Below are positions 1 through 8,442 of a DNA stretch of 64,000 nt, one piece after another. Below the pieces are notes generated by a model. It saw nothing but the letters and a program-made list of their open reading frames with translations, made no database searches and was not told the DNA's origin. Origin of the DNA: Herbinix luporum. Its GTDB lineage: Bacteria; Bacillota; Clostridia; Lachnospirales; Lachnospiraceae. The stretch spans positions 1,915,379-1,979,378 of the forward strand of contig NZ_LN879430.1 in assembly GCF_900070325.1 (NCBI RefSeq), given 5' to 3'. The stretch's first letter is position 1, and the number at the start of each line of letters is the position of its first letter. A program made the translations under genes and the position numbers.

Positions 1-2013
1 ATTAGGCATTGGCCACCACATATTGTTGTTACTTGGCCATTTTTCTAGATTTAATTGCCCCGACTGGGCCAGGTAAGCTGCAAACTGATCAATTACTCCG
101 CCGTTTCTAATTAAATCCTCAATTAAGGTATTACGTATTGAATGATACCTGTCATAAGCCTTTTGTAGAAATTCAGGATCTTTAATTAAATAACGATACC
201 ATTGTTGTCCTTGGGCAGGAGATAATTGCCTATATAAGGTCTGCCAGGTCTGAGTATAATCCCTAAACTCAATAACCATACTTCCTCCTGCACATAAGTC
301 CCAATCCCAAAGAGGTCCCATCTTCATAAGACCATCCACATCTTTATACATATAAGTACTCTTAAACATTGAATCAAGGTTTCCAAACACCTCTGTAATT
401 ATCCAAAAATCAACCAAGGAATCCATATCAAACAAATCACTATAATGTACTCTTTGGCCGTTAAAGGTTGCATGGAAATCATTAGATCTTACAGCGTCTT
501 CAAATGCCTGAACATAGGATTGTATATAGTTAAACATTTCCTGATTAGTCTTAGCATACTCAGGACTTTTAATCATAATTGGTTGTCCCGATTTAGTCTT
601 AAATTGAGATATCTCATCATATGTATCATCCAATTCCAAAAGATATCCCCCTGTGATATTAGGTAAATCATAATAATCTGAAATTTTTATAGTTACTCCT
701 TGGAAGGTAAAGCTACCGCTAGTAGCCCAAGTAAGATTTTCTACTAGAGCATCTTCTAATTCATCAGCCATATTTTGTAATGAAGGAATTGACTTGGCAG
801 CTGCTTTAGCTATATCTTCTGCAGCATCCTCCCAGTCAAAGATATCTACACGGTCTTTTGCTATCTCTGTTTGCTCACAAAGCAAATAGTTTCCTTCATA
901 GACACCGTTTAAGACCAGGTCAACACTTTGAAATTCTGTAACATCAAAGCCAAGTTTTTTAGCAAAATCAAATGCTATCATATTCCTCATAAGAGAGAGG
1001 TCATAATAGTTGGCCAGTAATACATAGTCCTTATTATTACCCATACCAAATAAGTCTGTCTTCTTATCTAGTTTTATCCGATAAGGCTTTTTAGGAGCAA
1101 ACCAAGTAGAATTTCCTCTGCCTCTGATTTTAATATCACCGTCATACAAGGCAGTATTAAGTTCTGATCCGATTCCCATGATTTTGGCTTTAGCCTTTAC
1201 ATAGACTTCTTTACTTGTGATTGCTTGACCATTTTCTGTATCAATATAGATTACCGGTAAATTACTGTAATATTTAACGGTTTCGTCTCCACCATTTCCG
1301 CCGCCACTTTCCCCATCGGTAGTAACCAGCAATTGTGCACTGGCCATTGATTTGTTTCCTGCTGCATCTACGGCCCGAACAGTAAAGCTATAAGTTGTAT
1401 TAGGTGATAAACCTCTGGCCGTATAGCTTGTTGTGCTAGATGTTCCTAAAAGAGTATTGTTACTATAGATTTCATAAGCGGTTACAGCAACGTTATCGGT
1501 TGAAGCAGTCCATGAGATTGTGATAGATGTAGAAGTTTTTGAAGTGCTAACAAGATTAGTAGGTACTGTAGGAGCCTGGGTATCGGTTACCGGTCCGCTC
1601 TCGGTGTATTCTCTCCATACCCCATATTCTCCGGTTGTACCTGGAGTTTGTCCTTGGGTCCACCACTGGGCTATCCATAGCCTGCCCCCGTAAGAGACAA
1701 TATCTCCGGTATTATAAACTGTAAAGGCGTTCCATGTAGGATAAGTCCCCGGTGTTTGACTAGTCTGTAACTTCCATACACCGTAAGCTTCTGCAGACCC
1801 CGGTACTTGCCCCTGTGTATACCACTGGGCCATCCATACTTTCCCGTCGTAAGTGACCATATCCCCGGTATTATAAATTGTGGAAGGGTTCCAGGCAGGG
1901 TAAGATTCTTGTGCCTCTACAATCTGATTCATAGAAGAATCATACTTAAGCAATATCCCAAAGCCAATAACTAGAATTGCCATCATAATAATGAAGCGTT
2001 TTCCTCTTTTCAT
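1..2013 (-). CDS. CotH-family secreted protein with two CBM5/12-like modules and an Fn3 domain (3' end outside window)
   Basis: Open from ATG at 2013 to the window edge (671 codons, no stop), so the C-terminus is missing. The start has a good ribosome site (AAGGAGG). A basic and hydrophobic N-terminus (residues 1-25) looks like a signal peptide or anchor. Next come two similar modules of about 45 residues (about 39-82 and 92-138) with the aromatic pattern of type-3 chitin/cellulose-binding CBM5/12 domains (YPxWN, YNTGDxVxYxGxxW, QWxTQGxxPG), then a fibronectin III domain (about 150-245). The rest matches the CotH kinase-like family, including the WDWD motif at residues 569-572. CotH of Bacillus is a spore-coat protein kinase; CotH-like domains also occur in secreted proteins of fibre degraders. 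Inference: an extracellular, polysaccharide-attached protein, possibly a kinase. The substrate is unknown. Confidence 0.85.
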   Translation of the reverse strand, partial: MKRGKRFIIMMAILVIGFGILLKYDSSMNQIVEAQESYPAWNPSTIYNTGDMVTYDGKVWMAQWYTQGQVPGSAEAYGVWKLQTSQTPGTYPTWNAFTVYNTGDIVSYGGRLWIAQWWTQGQTPGTTGEYGVWREYTESGPVTDTQAPTVPTNLVSTSKTSTSITISWTASTDNVAVTAYEIYSNNTLLGTSSTTSYTARGLSPNTTYSFTVRAVDAAGNKSMASAQLLVTTDGESGGGNGGDETVKYYSNLPVIYIDTENGQAITSKEVYVKAKAKIMGIGSELNTALYDGDIKIRGRGNSTWFAPKKPYRIKLDKKTDLFGMGNNKDYVLLANYYDLSLMRNMIAFDFAKKLGFDVTEFQSVDLVLNGVYEGNYLLCEQTEIAKDRVDIFDWEDAAEDIAKAAAKSIPSLQNMADELEDALVENLTWATSGSFTFQGVTIKISDYYDLPNITGGYLLELDDTYDEISQFKTKSGQPIMIKSPEYAKTNQEMFNYIQSYVQAFEDAVRSNDFHATFNGQRVHYSDLFDMDSLVDFWIITEVFGNLDSMFKSTYMYKDVDGLMKMGPLWDWDLCAGGSMVIEFRDYTQTWQTLYRQLSPAQGQQWYRYLIKDPEFLQKAYDRYHSIRNTLIEDLIRNGGVIDQFAAYLAQSGQLNLEKWPSNNNMWWPMPN

Positions 2014-2052
2014 AGCATACCTCCTTTAATATATTACAAATTGCCACCCCCA

Positions 2053-2166
2053 TTACTCCTTATACAATAGATAAGGTTTTATTTTATCTATGGAAAGCAT
2101 GTCCTTATCTATCCCGGAGTACTTTATCCCTTTATGTTTTAACCAATTAACTAATTGCTTTATCAT
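2053..2166 (-). other. Possible 37-codon ORF in the leader of the CotH-like gene
   Basis: ATG at 2166 to TAA at 2053 encodes 37 residues beginning MIKQLVNWLKHKG. It lies between the predicted promoter (2191-2219) and the CotH-type gene. The composition looks protein-like, but no Shine-Dalgarno sequence precedes the ATG. It may be a leader peptide, a gene remnant or chance. Confidence 0.25.
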
Positions 2167-2190
2167 TTGCAAAAAATTGTCTACACTTTA

Positions 2191-2219
2191 TGCATAACAT
2201 ATAACAGTGTATTTGTCAA
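2191..2219 (-). promoter_or_regulatory. Predicted promoter of the CotH-like gene
   Basis: A perfect -35 box TTGACA (2214-2219), a 17-base spacer and a weak -10 TATGCA (2191-2196) on the minus strand. Transcription would start near 2184, giving a leader of about 170 bases. Confidence 0.45.
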
Positions 2220-2360
2220 TATTTGGTTTATAATGATATTAATTTACTTGGTGATTTTTTCTTTTTTATGTAGTTTGCATAAATTGTAGGGATTTTTTTA
2301 CACATATTCACAGGGCTGTTTTTGGGATTGCAATATTAAGGATGCTGTGTATAAAAAAGA

Positions 2361-2402
2361 GCAAAAAAATAAAGAGAGGAAACCTAGAGGATACCTCTCT
2401 TT
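2361..2402 (-). terminator. Rho-independent terminator after metA
   Basis: Inverted repeat AAAGAGAGG (2371-2379) with CCTCTCTTT (2394-2402). On the minus strand it is followed by a run of seven T. It lies about 95 bases after the metA stop. Confidence 0.8.
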
Positions 2403-2496
2403 TAATGGTGTTCTATTACTTTACAACACAACAATTTATAACAGTTTTATTCAAATTGCAATATAATTTGAAAATAGCCAATTTTAAGATATTATA

Positions 2497-3402
2497 TTAC
2501 AATATATATGGCGTTACCTGATATACATAATAATTAAGCCAATTTGTATACAAGGCATTGGCATGGGCTCTCCATACCAGATAAGGCCTGTTATCCGGGC
2601 AGTTATCCGGATAATAATTTACAGGTAAATCTATATCAATTCCTTTACCTATATCTCTTTTGTATTCTTGATCTAGGGATATCCTATCATATTCCGGATG
2701 CCCCATTATATAAATCTGCTTCCCATACTGAGCCATCACTATAAATACACCGGCCTCATCAGACTCTGCCAGTATCTCTAAATCTTCATGCTTTAGGATA
2801 TCTTCTTTAAATACAGTTGTATACCTAGAATGTGGAGCGTAAAAAATATCATCAAAGCCACGGACAAAAGGAATCCTACGTTTATAAACCCGATGCTTAT
2901 ATATTCCAAATATTTTTTTATCCAGTTTTCTTTTTTGTATTCCATAATGATAATATAAGCCGGCCTGTGCTCCCCAACAAATATGTAGGGTTGAAGTTAC
3001 ATGGGTTTTAGACCATTCCATAATCTTGGTTAATTCATCCCAATAGGTTACTTCTTCAAATTCCATTAATTCAACCGGGGCACCGGTTATTATCAGTCCG
3101 TCAAATTTACGCTTGCAGACATCTTCAAAAGTCAGATAAAACTGATGCAAATGACTGGTAGGTGTATTTTTCCCCACATAAGTACTTGTGGTTAAAAATG
3201 TAATATCAATCTGTAAAGGTGTATTTGAAAGACTTCTCAGTAAATGCACCTCTGTCTCCTGCTTATTGGGCATTAAATTTAATATGGCAATTTGCAGGGG
3301 ACGTATATCCTGCTGCAAGGCCCTATTTTCGTCCATTATAAATATATTTTCATCCTCTAATATTTTCTTAGCAGGTAAATCACTTTGCACTTTTATAGGC
3401 AT
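2497..3402 (-). CDS. metA: Homoserine O-acetyltransferase (MetA type)
   Basis: Activates homoserine for methionine synthesis. The start is set at ATG 3402 (MPIKVQSDLPA), preceded by GGTGAT; a TTG four codons earlier is less likely. With this start the 301-residue protein keeps family numbering: catalytic Cys142 (HICWGAQ), His235 and Glu237 (MGHPEYDR). Residue 111 is Glu (TGAPVE). In characterised MetA enzymes such as that of Bacillus cereus, Glu at this place selects acetyl-CoA, whereas E. coli MetA uses succinyl-CoA, so an acetyltransferase is inferred despite the frequent label homoserine O-succinyltransferase. It stands alone with its own promoter (3446-3474) and terminator. No SAM riboswitch is visible in the short leader. 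Confidence 0.95.
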   Translation of the reverse strand: MPIKVQSDLPAKKILEDENIFIMDENRALQQDIRPLQIAILNLMPNKQETEVHLLRSLSNTPLQIDITFLTTSTYVGKNTPTSHLHQFYLTFEDVCKRKFDGLIITGAPVELMEFEEVTYWDELTKIMEWSKTHVTSTLHICWGAQAGLYYHYGIQKRKLDKKIFGIYKHRVYKRRIPFVRGFDDIFYAPHSRYTTVFKEDILKHEDLEILAESDEAGVFIVMAQYGKQIYIMGHPEYDRISLDQEYKRDIGKGIDIDLPVNYYPDNCPDNRPYLVWRAHANALYTNWLNYYVYQVTPYIL

Positions 3403-3445
3403 ATTTATCACCAACTTTACGTCTTTTTTTGAATAATCAAAATCA

Positions 3446-3474
3446 ATAATACCATTTTTATATGATTAAATCAA
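3446..3474 (-). promoter_or_regulatory. Predicted promoter of metA
   Basis: Minus-strand -35 TTGATT (3469-3474), 17-base spacer, -10 TATTAT (3446-3451), about 44 bases upstream of the metA start. Confidence 0.6.
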
Positions 3475-3505
3475 CCGTATTAGTCCTTACATTTGTTATA
3501 ATCTG

Positions 3506-4165
3506 TTATAGAATTTTTTGATTATTGATTATTAATTCAAACTCTAGACCAAGCCGGCTAGCTGCCTTCTTGCACAAAATCATCCTGTCAAGAAAAATTT
3601 CAAAATAGTCCATAACAGGACTGATGGAAGTATCTATAGTAAGGGATAGACTAAAGACTGTATTATTGTTAGTAATTTCAATATTAGCTTCTTCAACTGC
3701 ATAGTTGACCCTGTCATGGATATCAAAGGAAGCTAGGTCCCGGTTTCTAACACGGCTTCTTCTGACATCAGATTTATCAGCAAGTATAAGGGCGGCGGCT
3801 ATTGGACTTACCGGTACCGCTGTTTTTTCATCATGATTACCGATGGCTGCTATTATCATTGCAATTTCCCAAGGCTCTGCTCCCATCTGGTCCAATAACC
3901 TAAATGCCATTACGGCCCCACTTTGTGCATGGTCCTCACGGTTAACAACATTTCCGATATCATGAAGATAGCATGCTATCTGTGCCAATTCAATCTCTCT
4001 TTCTGAATAATTAAGGGTCTCCAATATATATTTTGCCACGCTGGCAACCTTTGACACATGGGCAAGGCTATGTTCAGTATATCCTAACTCGGACAGAGTC
4101 ATATCTGCATGTTTTATATAGGTTTTAATAGCTTCATTGTCCTTAACATCTTTAAAAGTAATCAT
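3506..4165 (-). CDS. HD-domain phosphohydrolase-type protein
   Basis: A protein of about 219 residues of the HD superfamily of metal-dependent phosphohydrolases. The motif pair is visible: a first His in HSLAHVSKVA and the HD doublet in CYLHDIGNVV, followed by GNHDEKT and DKSDVRR, which are further metal or phosphate ligands. The substrate cannot be read from the sequence. ATG 4165 (MITFKDVKDN) is preferred because GTGGAG lies about 10 bases upstream; in-frame GTG 4180 and ATG 4174 are alternatives. It begins about 20 bases after ligA and is probably co-transcribed with it. HD proteins of this type are often annotated as phosphohydrolase without a known role. Confidence 0.8.
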   Translation of the reverse strand: MITFKDVKDNEAIKTYIKHADMTLSELGYTEHSLAHVSKVASVAKYILETLNYSEREIELAQIACYLHDIGNVVNREDHAQSGAVMAFRLLDQMGAEPWEIAMIIAAIGNHDEKTAVPVSPIAAALILADKSDVRRSRVRNRDLASFDIHDRVNYAVEEANIEITNNNTVFSLSLTIDTSISPVMDYFEIFLDRMILCKKAASRLGLEFELIINNQKIL

Positions 4166-4186
4166 AATATCCATCTCCACTTATAG

Positions 4187-6190
4187 CTAATCCTGATTAA
4201 TCATAGCTAAAATTTCTTCTTCAGAAAGTACTTTAATTCCTAACTGTTCTGCCTTAACTAATTTGCTTCCGGCATTCTCCCCGGCTACTACAAAGCTTGT
4301 TTTCTTAGAAACACTGCCGGATACCTTGCCCCCATGTTTCTTTATTAATTCTTCCATCTCGGATCTTCCCATGGTAGGCAAAGTTCCCGTTATTACAAAT
4401 GTTAAACCTGAAAGGTTATTATTTGCAGCCAAAGTATCTTCTTCCCATTCAAAATTAACACCTGCCTGCTCAAGCCTAGATAAAATCTTAATATTAGCAG
4501 GATTTGAAAAGAATTCAATCACTGCCCTAGAGCTTATATCCCCCAAATCCTTAACTTCAAGCAGTTCCTCATAGCTGGCTTCTTTTAATCTGTGGATTGA
4601 CTTAAAATGCTTCATTAAGGAATAAGCTGCCTGCCTTCCTATATTACGGATACCAAATCCGGTTATTAATCTATCTATATCATTCTTCTTACTATCTTCA
4701 ATAGCCTTTAAGAGCTTATCTGTATTCTTTTCCTTTCCTATTAAACCTTTTTCTATCATCTCATCCCGGTATCTGTCAAGATAGTAAATATCAGCAATAT
4801 CCTTTACATACCCTTCTTTTATAAGAGCCTCCACATAGGCCTCACCAAAACCCTTAATATCCATGGCATTTCTTCCGACAAAATTTAAGATATGCTGGGT
4901 AAGCTGTGCCGGACAGTTTAAATTGCTGCATCTTATATCGGCTGAATTTTCATCCCTAGCTGCAGGGCCACCACAGGATGGACATACAAAAGGTATCTTA
5001 TAGGGTACTGTATCTTCAGGCCGTTTATCTTTTACTACCGTTACCACTTCCGGGATAATCTCTCCGGCCTTTCTAACGATTATAGTATCCCCTATTCTTA
5101 CATCTAACTCATCTATTCTGTCTTGGTTATGAAGTGTAGCCCGCTCCACAGTAGTTCCGCATAGGAGGATAGGATCAAAAATGGCAGTAGGGGTAATACG
5201 GCCAGTCCTTCCTACTGAAAGTCTAATGTCTTTTAGAACTGTCTCTTTTTCCTCCGGAGGATACTTATATGCTACTGCCCATCTAGGTACCTTTGATGTG
5301 GCCCCAAAATACTCCCTGTCAGCCAAATTATCAACCTTTACTACTGCACCATCTATACCATAGGCAAGACTTCCTCTGTTTTCTCCAATCTCTTTAATGG
5401 CCTCCCATACTTCTTCTGCTGTCTTGCATATTTTATAATCTTCTATAACTTTAAACCCCTGATTCCTAAGCCAACTTAAACTTTCAGAATGGTTTTCAAA
5501 AGAAATTCCCCGTACATCCTGTATATTAAATGCAAAAAGAGAAAGCTTTCTCTCCCTTACCACCTGTGGGTCTAGTTGCCTTAAAGTTCCTGCCGCACAG
5601 TTTCTTGGATTGGCAAACCTTTTCTTTCCCTCAGCTTCTAGCTTATCATTGACAGCTTCAAAATCCTCATTTTTCATATAGACTTCTCCCCTAATCTCAA
5701 GGTAGGGAACAGGGTCTTTAAGCTCCATTATAACATCTTTGATTTCTCTTATATTCTCAGTAACATCCTCACCATAATTAATACCGTCGCCCCTAGTAAC
5801 CCCCTGTACAAAACGTCCATCCTCATACCTTAGGGAAACCGATAGTCCGTCAATCTTTTTTTCAACTACAAATCTACTGTCTTGTCTTTCTTTTAGAATC
5901 TTTTCAACAAAGCTAAATACTTCTTCCTTTGAAAATACATCCTGTAAGCTTAACATAGGTATATTGTGCTTAACCAAGATTCCTGCTTCCCTCTTGGCAC
6001 TACCTCCCACAATCTGTGTGGGGGAATCTGCAGTTTTATATTCCGGATACTCCTCTTCAAGCTTTCTTAATTTTATGGTTAACTGATCATATTCGTAGTC
6101 AGAAATTTCAGGGTCATCCTGGTTATAATATCTATCATTATGATATCTTATAAGTTCTCTTAAATTTTCAATTTCCTGTCTAATATCCAT
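4187..6190 (-). CDS. ligA: NAD-dependent DNA ligase
   Basis: Seals nicks during replication and repair using NAD+. The 667 residues cover the full family length: the N-terminal Ia/adenylation region (HNDRYYNQDDPEISDYEYD, NAD binding), the KxDG adenylation motif with nucleophile Lys112 (EKKIDGLS), the OB fold, a four-Cys zinc finger near residues 405-432 (CPSCGG ... CSNLNCPAQ), helix-hairpin-helix motifs (GFGIRNIGRQAA) and a C-terminal BRCT domain from about residue 590. ATG 6190 follows GGTGGAAAG. In many Clostridia ligA follows pcrA; here it is followed by an HD protein and preceded by three tandem 19-base repeats. Confidence 0.98.
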   Translation of the reverse strand: MDIRQEIENLRELIRYHNDRYYNQDDPEISDYEYDQLTIKLRKLEEEYPEYKTADSPTQIVGGSAKREAGILVKHNIPMLSLQDVFSKEEVFSFVEKILKERQDSRFVVEKKIDGLSVSLRYEDGRFVQGVTRGDGINYGEDVTENIREIKDVIMELKDPVPYLEIRGEVYMKNEDFEAVNDKLEAEGKKRFANPRNCAAGTLRQLDPQVVRERKLSLFAFNIQDVRGISFENHSESLSWLRNQGFKVIEDYKICKTAEEVWEAIKEIGENRGSLAYGIDGAVVKVDNLADREYFGATSKVPRWAVAYKYPPEEKETVLKDIRLSVGRTGRITPTAIFDPILLCGTTVERATLHNQDRIDELDVRIGDTIIVRKAGEIIPEVVTVVKDKRPEDTVPYKIPFVCPSCGGPAARDENSADIRCSNLNCPAQLTQHILNFVGRNAMDIKGFGEAYVEALIKEGYVKDIADIYYLDRYRDEMIEKGLIGKEKNTDKLLKAIEDSKKNDIDRLITGFGIRNIGRQAAYSLMKHFKSIHRLKEASYEELLEVKDLGDISSRAVIEFFSNPANIKILSRLEQAGVNFEWEEDTLAANNNLSGLTFVITGTLPTMGRSEMEELIKKHGGKVSGSVSKKTSFVVAGENAGSKLVKAEQLGIKVLSEEEILAMINQD

Positions 6191-6249
6191 CTTAACTTTC
6201 CACCGGTACCTTTCTATCTAAATATAAATTATTGTTATTGTCTTATAAT

Positions 6250-6311
6250 AATGCGTAAGCTTTATTTTAATGCGTAAGCTTTATTTTAATGCGTAAGCTT
6301 TATTTTAATGC
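6250..6311. repeat. Three tandem copies of a 19-base repeat
   Basis: The unit AATGCGTAAGCTTTATTTT occurs perfectly at 6250-6268, 6269-6287 and 6288-6306, with a partial fourth copy (AATGC). It sits in the gap between the rluF-type gene and ligA, both on the minus strand. Each unit carries the palindrome AAGCTT. The role is unknown. Confidence 0.95.
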
Positions 6312-6326
6312 TTTACTTGATATTAC

Positions 6327-7046
6327 TTATTCATCACCTATTAATCTCTTAAGCTCTTTTAATTCCTTATCCGTAAGATTTCTCCAGGCTCCTATCTTAA
6401 GATTTCCAAGACTAATATTCATAATACGAATCCTAACAAGCTTAACAACCCTATATCCCAGGTACTCGCACATACGTCTTATCTGCCTGTTTAAACCCTG
6501 GGTAAGGATTATACGGAAGCTAAACTTATCAATTACAGTAACTACACAAGGCTTAGTCACCGTATCAAGTATAGGAACTCCCTCAGACATTCTTTTAACA
6601 AATTCCTTTGTTATGGACTTGTTAACTGTAACAATATATTCTTTTTCATGGCCATACCTGGCCCTAAGTATACCGTTGACTATACTTCCGTCATTAGTAA
6701 GCAAAATTAACCCTTCAGAATCTTTATCCAGCCTGCCTATGGGATAAATCCTTGTAGGATAATTAATATAATCTACTATATTATCCGGATCTCTCCTGCT
6801 GGTGGTACAAACAATTCCTCTAGGTTTGTTAAATGCAATCAATACTTTCTTTTCTTCTTTATTAACAGGCTTTCCACAAAATGTTACAAGGCTACCAGGC
6901 AGCACCCTTGAACCAATCTCAGCCTTTACACCATCTATAATTACCTTACCTTGGCTAATATATTTATCCGCTTCTCTTCTTGAACAAACTCCGGCATCAC
7001 TTAAATATTTATTAATTCTGATTCCAGGGTTAGTATTAGTTTCCAT
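6327..7046 (-). CDS. rluF: RluF-type 23S rRNA pseudouridine synthase
   Basis: A 239-residue member of the RsuA/RluB/RluE/RluF family, converting a uridine of rRNA to pseudouridine. An S4 RNA-binding domain (about residues 8-65, INKYLSDAGVCSRREADKYI) precedes the catalytic domain. The catalytic motif is GRLDKDSEGLILLTNDG with Asp in RLDKDS. Two further motifs, IVCTTSRRDPDNIVDYINYP and QGLNRQIRRMCEYLGY, resemble E. coli RluF (U2604) more than RsuA or RluB. It lacks the long C-terminal tail of E. coli RluF. The position modified here is inference. Start ATG 7046 follows AGTAGG. Confidence 0.88.
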   Translation of the reverse strand: METNTNPGIRINKYLSDAGVCSRREADKYISQGKVIIDGVKAEIGSRVLPGSLVTFCGKPVNKEEKKVLIAFNKPRGIVCTTSRRDPDNIVDYINYPTRIYPIGRLDKDSEGLILLTNDGSIVNGILRARYGHEKEYIVTVNKSITKEFVKRMSEGVPILDTVTKPCVVTVIDKFSFRIILTQGLNRQIRRMCEYLGYRVVKLVRIRIMNISLGNLKIGAWRNLTDKELKELKRLIGDE

Positions 7047-7146
7047 ATCATACCTACTCTTTCTAATTAGTCAGAATATTAAATGTAACTATATATTATA
7101 TTATTTTAGAATTTTAGTCTACCATAAAAGAATCTTTCAATACAAA

Positions 7147-7199
7147 ATAAGAGTTACCGGATATTTCTAATTCATATTAAAAATACCGGTAACTCTTAT
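7147..7199 (-). terminator. Long-stem terminator
   Basis: An inverted repeat of about 19 pairs (7147-7166 with 7181-7199; core AAGAGTTACCGG and CCGGTAACTCTT) lies about 54 bases after the stop of the secreted-protein gene. A T-rich stretch follows on the minus strand. Confidence 0.7.
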
Positions 7200-7252
7200 A
7201 TAAGATTTCTACCATGGAAAGTAAATATCTTTTTCTTTTAATTGTATTATGA

Positions 7253-8008
7253 TTAATCTTCAGTTTTTTTAGCCAGTTCATCCAGAGCATTCCAGAATAT
7301 CATAAGATCTTCATCTTTTTCTTTTACTTTTTCACTTTTAGAATTAGTCTTTTCGATTAATTTTAGAACATCCTCATCTTCATTTCTAGCATGAAAATAT
7401 TCTTCTATCTCCGGATTAATATCGCTTGCAATTTTGTAATTTCCTTCATCGTCGGTAACCACATAGAACTTTGATAAGCCGGGGGCTAAAGTGTTGATAC
7501 TTGTGAACTTAATTTCATGATATGCATATACAATATAAGCGCCTTCTTCTATGCTCTTTTTAGCATAGGTCTTAATGTTCTTATATTCTTCAATATATTG
7601 TACCATATTCTGCAACTGTTCTCTTGTCTCAACCTTTGATGGGTCTTTGTAAAGAGTTTTTAGCTTATCTACATCACAAGCTGCCTTGGCCATATAGTAT
7701 TCCTCAAAGAACTTGTTCATGTCTTCAATTTCTTCTAAGTCATATACAGGAATTGGAGTAGGTGTTGGGCTTGGAGTAGGCGTTCCTGTTGCAGTATTAT
7801 CTTCTGAAGCTGAGGTAAGAGAGGCCATGGCTAAAATTCTGCTATTGGTATTATCACTCTCTATATCTCCGGTTTCTGCAGAAGCACTTATGCTACTACT
7901 CTTTTCTTGGTTCTTTTGCCCACTTTGGCTTATTGATATGGTTAACAGTCCGATACACATTGTTGCCAAAGATGTTAACAATATTATTTTTTTATATTTT
8001 AGTTTCAT
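7253..8008 (-). CDS. Secreted or membrane-anchored protein with Thr/Pro linker, function unknown
   Basis: A 251-residue protein. The N-terminus (MKLKYKKIILLTSLATMCIG) is a signal peptide or uncleaved anchor without a clear lipobox. A Ser/Thr-rich stretch and a proline linker (GTPTPSPTPTPIPVYD, near residues 75-90) lead to a globular domain of about 130 residues whose opening (FFEEYYMAKAACDVDKL) resembles NTF2-like/SnoaL-fold secreted domains common in Lachnospiraceae. The C-terminal 30 residues are highly charged and probably helical. ATG 8008 has a clear site (AAGGAG). It is likely a cell-surface protein; the role is unknown. A monocistronic unit is suggested by the terminator at 7147-7199. 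Confidence 0.7.
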   Translation of the reverse strand: MKLKYKKIILLTSLATMCIGLLTISISQSGQKNQEKSSSISASAETGDIESDNTNSRILAMASLTSASEDNTATGTPTPSPTPTPIPVYDLEEIEDMNKFFEEYYMAKAACDVDKLKTLYKDPSKVETREQLQNMVQYIEEYKNIKTYAKKSIEEGAYIVYAYHEIKFTSINTLAPGLSKFYVVTDDEGNYKIASDINPEIEEYFHARNEDEDVLKLIEKTNSKSEKVKEKDEDLMIFWNALDELAKKTED

Positions 8009-8183
8009 TTTTTTCTCCTTATATCCTAAGGGAAATCCTTAGGCATACACTCCTTTAATGCTATATTATTTATGGTTATTGATATTTTAACAAACTCGTA
8101 ACATAATGTCAAGTATAAATTAACTTTTATGTAATACATTTAATATTTTTGTAACATTTAACTTTTATCAGCATATTTTTTTA

Positions 8184-8212
8184 TTTACGAAAGTAGTTTT
8201 TTATGTTACAAT
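8184..8212 (+). promoter_or_regulatory. Predicted promoter of tRNA-Arg
   Basis: -35 TTTACG (8184-8189), 17-base spacer, -10 TACAAT (8207-8212), ending 29 bases before the tRNA. Confidence 0.5.
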
Positions 8213-8241
8213 ATAGTTCCGAGTTTGTATATAGTATATAT

Positions 8242-8314
8242 GCACCTGTAGCTCAGTGGATAGAGCGTTCGCCTCCGGAGCGAAAGGCCGCTGGTTCAAA
8301 TCCAGTCAGGTGCA
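8242..8314 (+). tRNA. tRNA-Arg (anticodon CCG)
   Basis: 73 bases folding as a cloverleaf. The acceptor stem is GCACCTG with CAGGTGC and A is the discriminator. The D arm is GCTCAGTGGATAGAGC. The anticodon stem TTCGC/GCGAA encloses loop CTCCGGA with anticodon CCG, and the T loop is GGTTCAAATCC. It reads the rare arginine codon CGG. The 3' CCA is not encoded. Confidence 0.97.
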
Positions 8315-8337
8315 ATAATTATTTTCAAACAAAAATG

Positions 8338-8381
8338 AAGACCACAAATGATTTAGACACTATCATTTGCGGTCTTATTTT
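8338..8381 (+). terminator. Terminator of tRNA-Arg
   Basis: A 15-base stem (8338-8352 with 8362-8376, one mismatch; GACCACAAATGAT pairs with ATCATTTGCGGTC), then ATTTTTAATTT. It lies 24 bases after the tRNA. Confidence 0.85.
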
Positions 8382-8442
8382 TAATTTATTAAACTTAAGT
8401 TCTATGTAAGCAAGAGTTACCCCATTTCAAATAAACAAAATA

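Noticed and set aside
445..666. Short plus-strand frame opposite the CotH-like gene
   Set aside because: It lies antisense inside a strong gene and has no ribosome site or known motif.
3403..3505. Looked for a SAM (S-box) riboswitch ahead of metA
   Set aside because: The leader is under 50 bases after the predicted promoter, too short, and no S-box core is visible.
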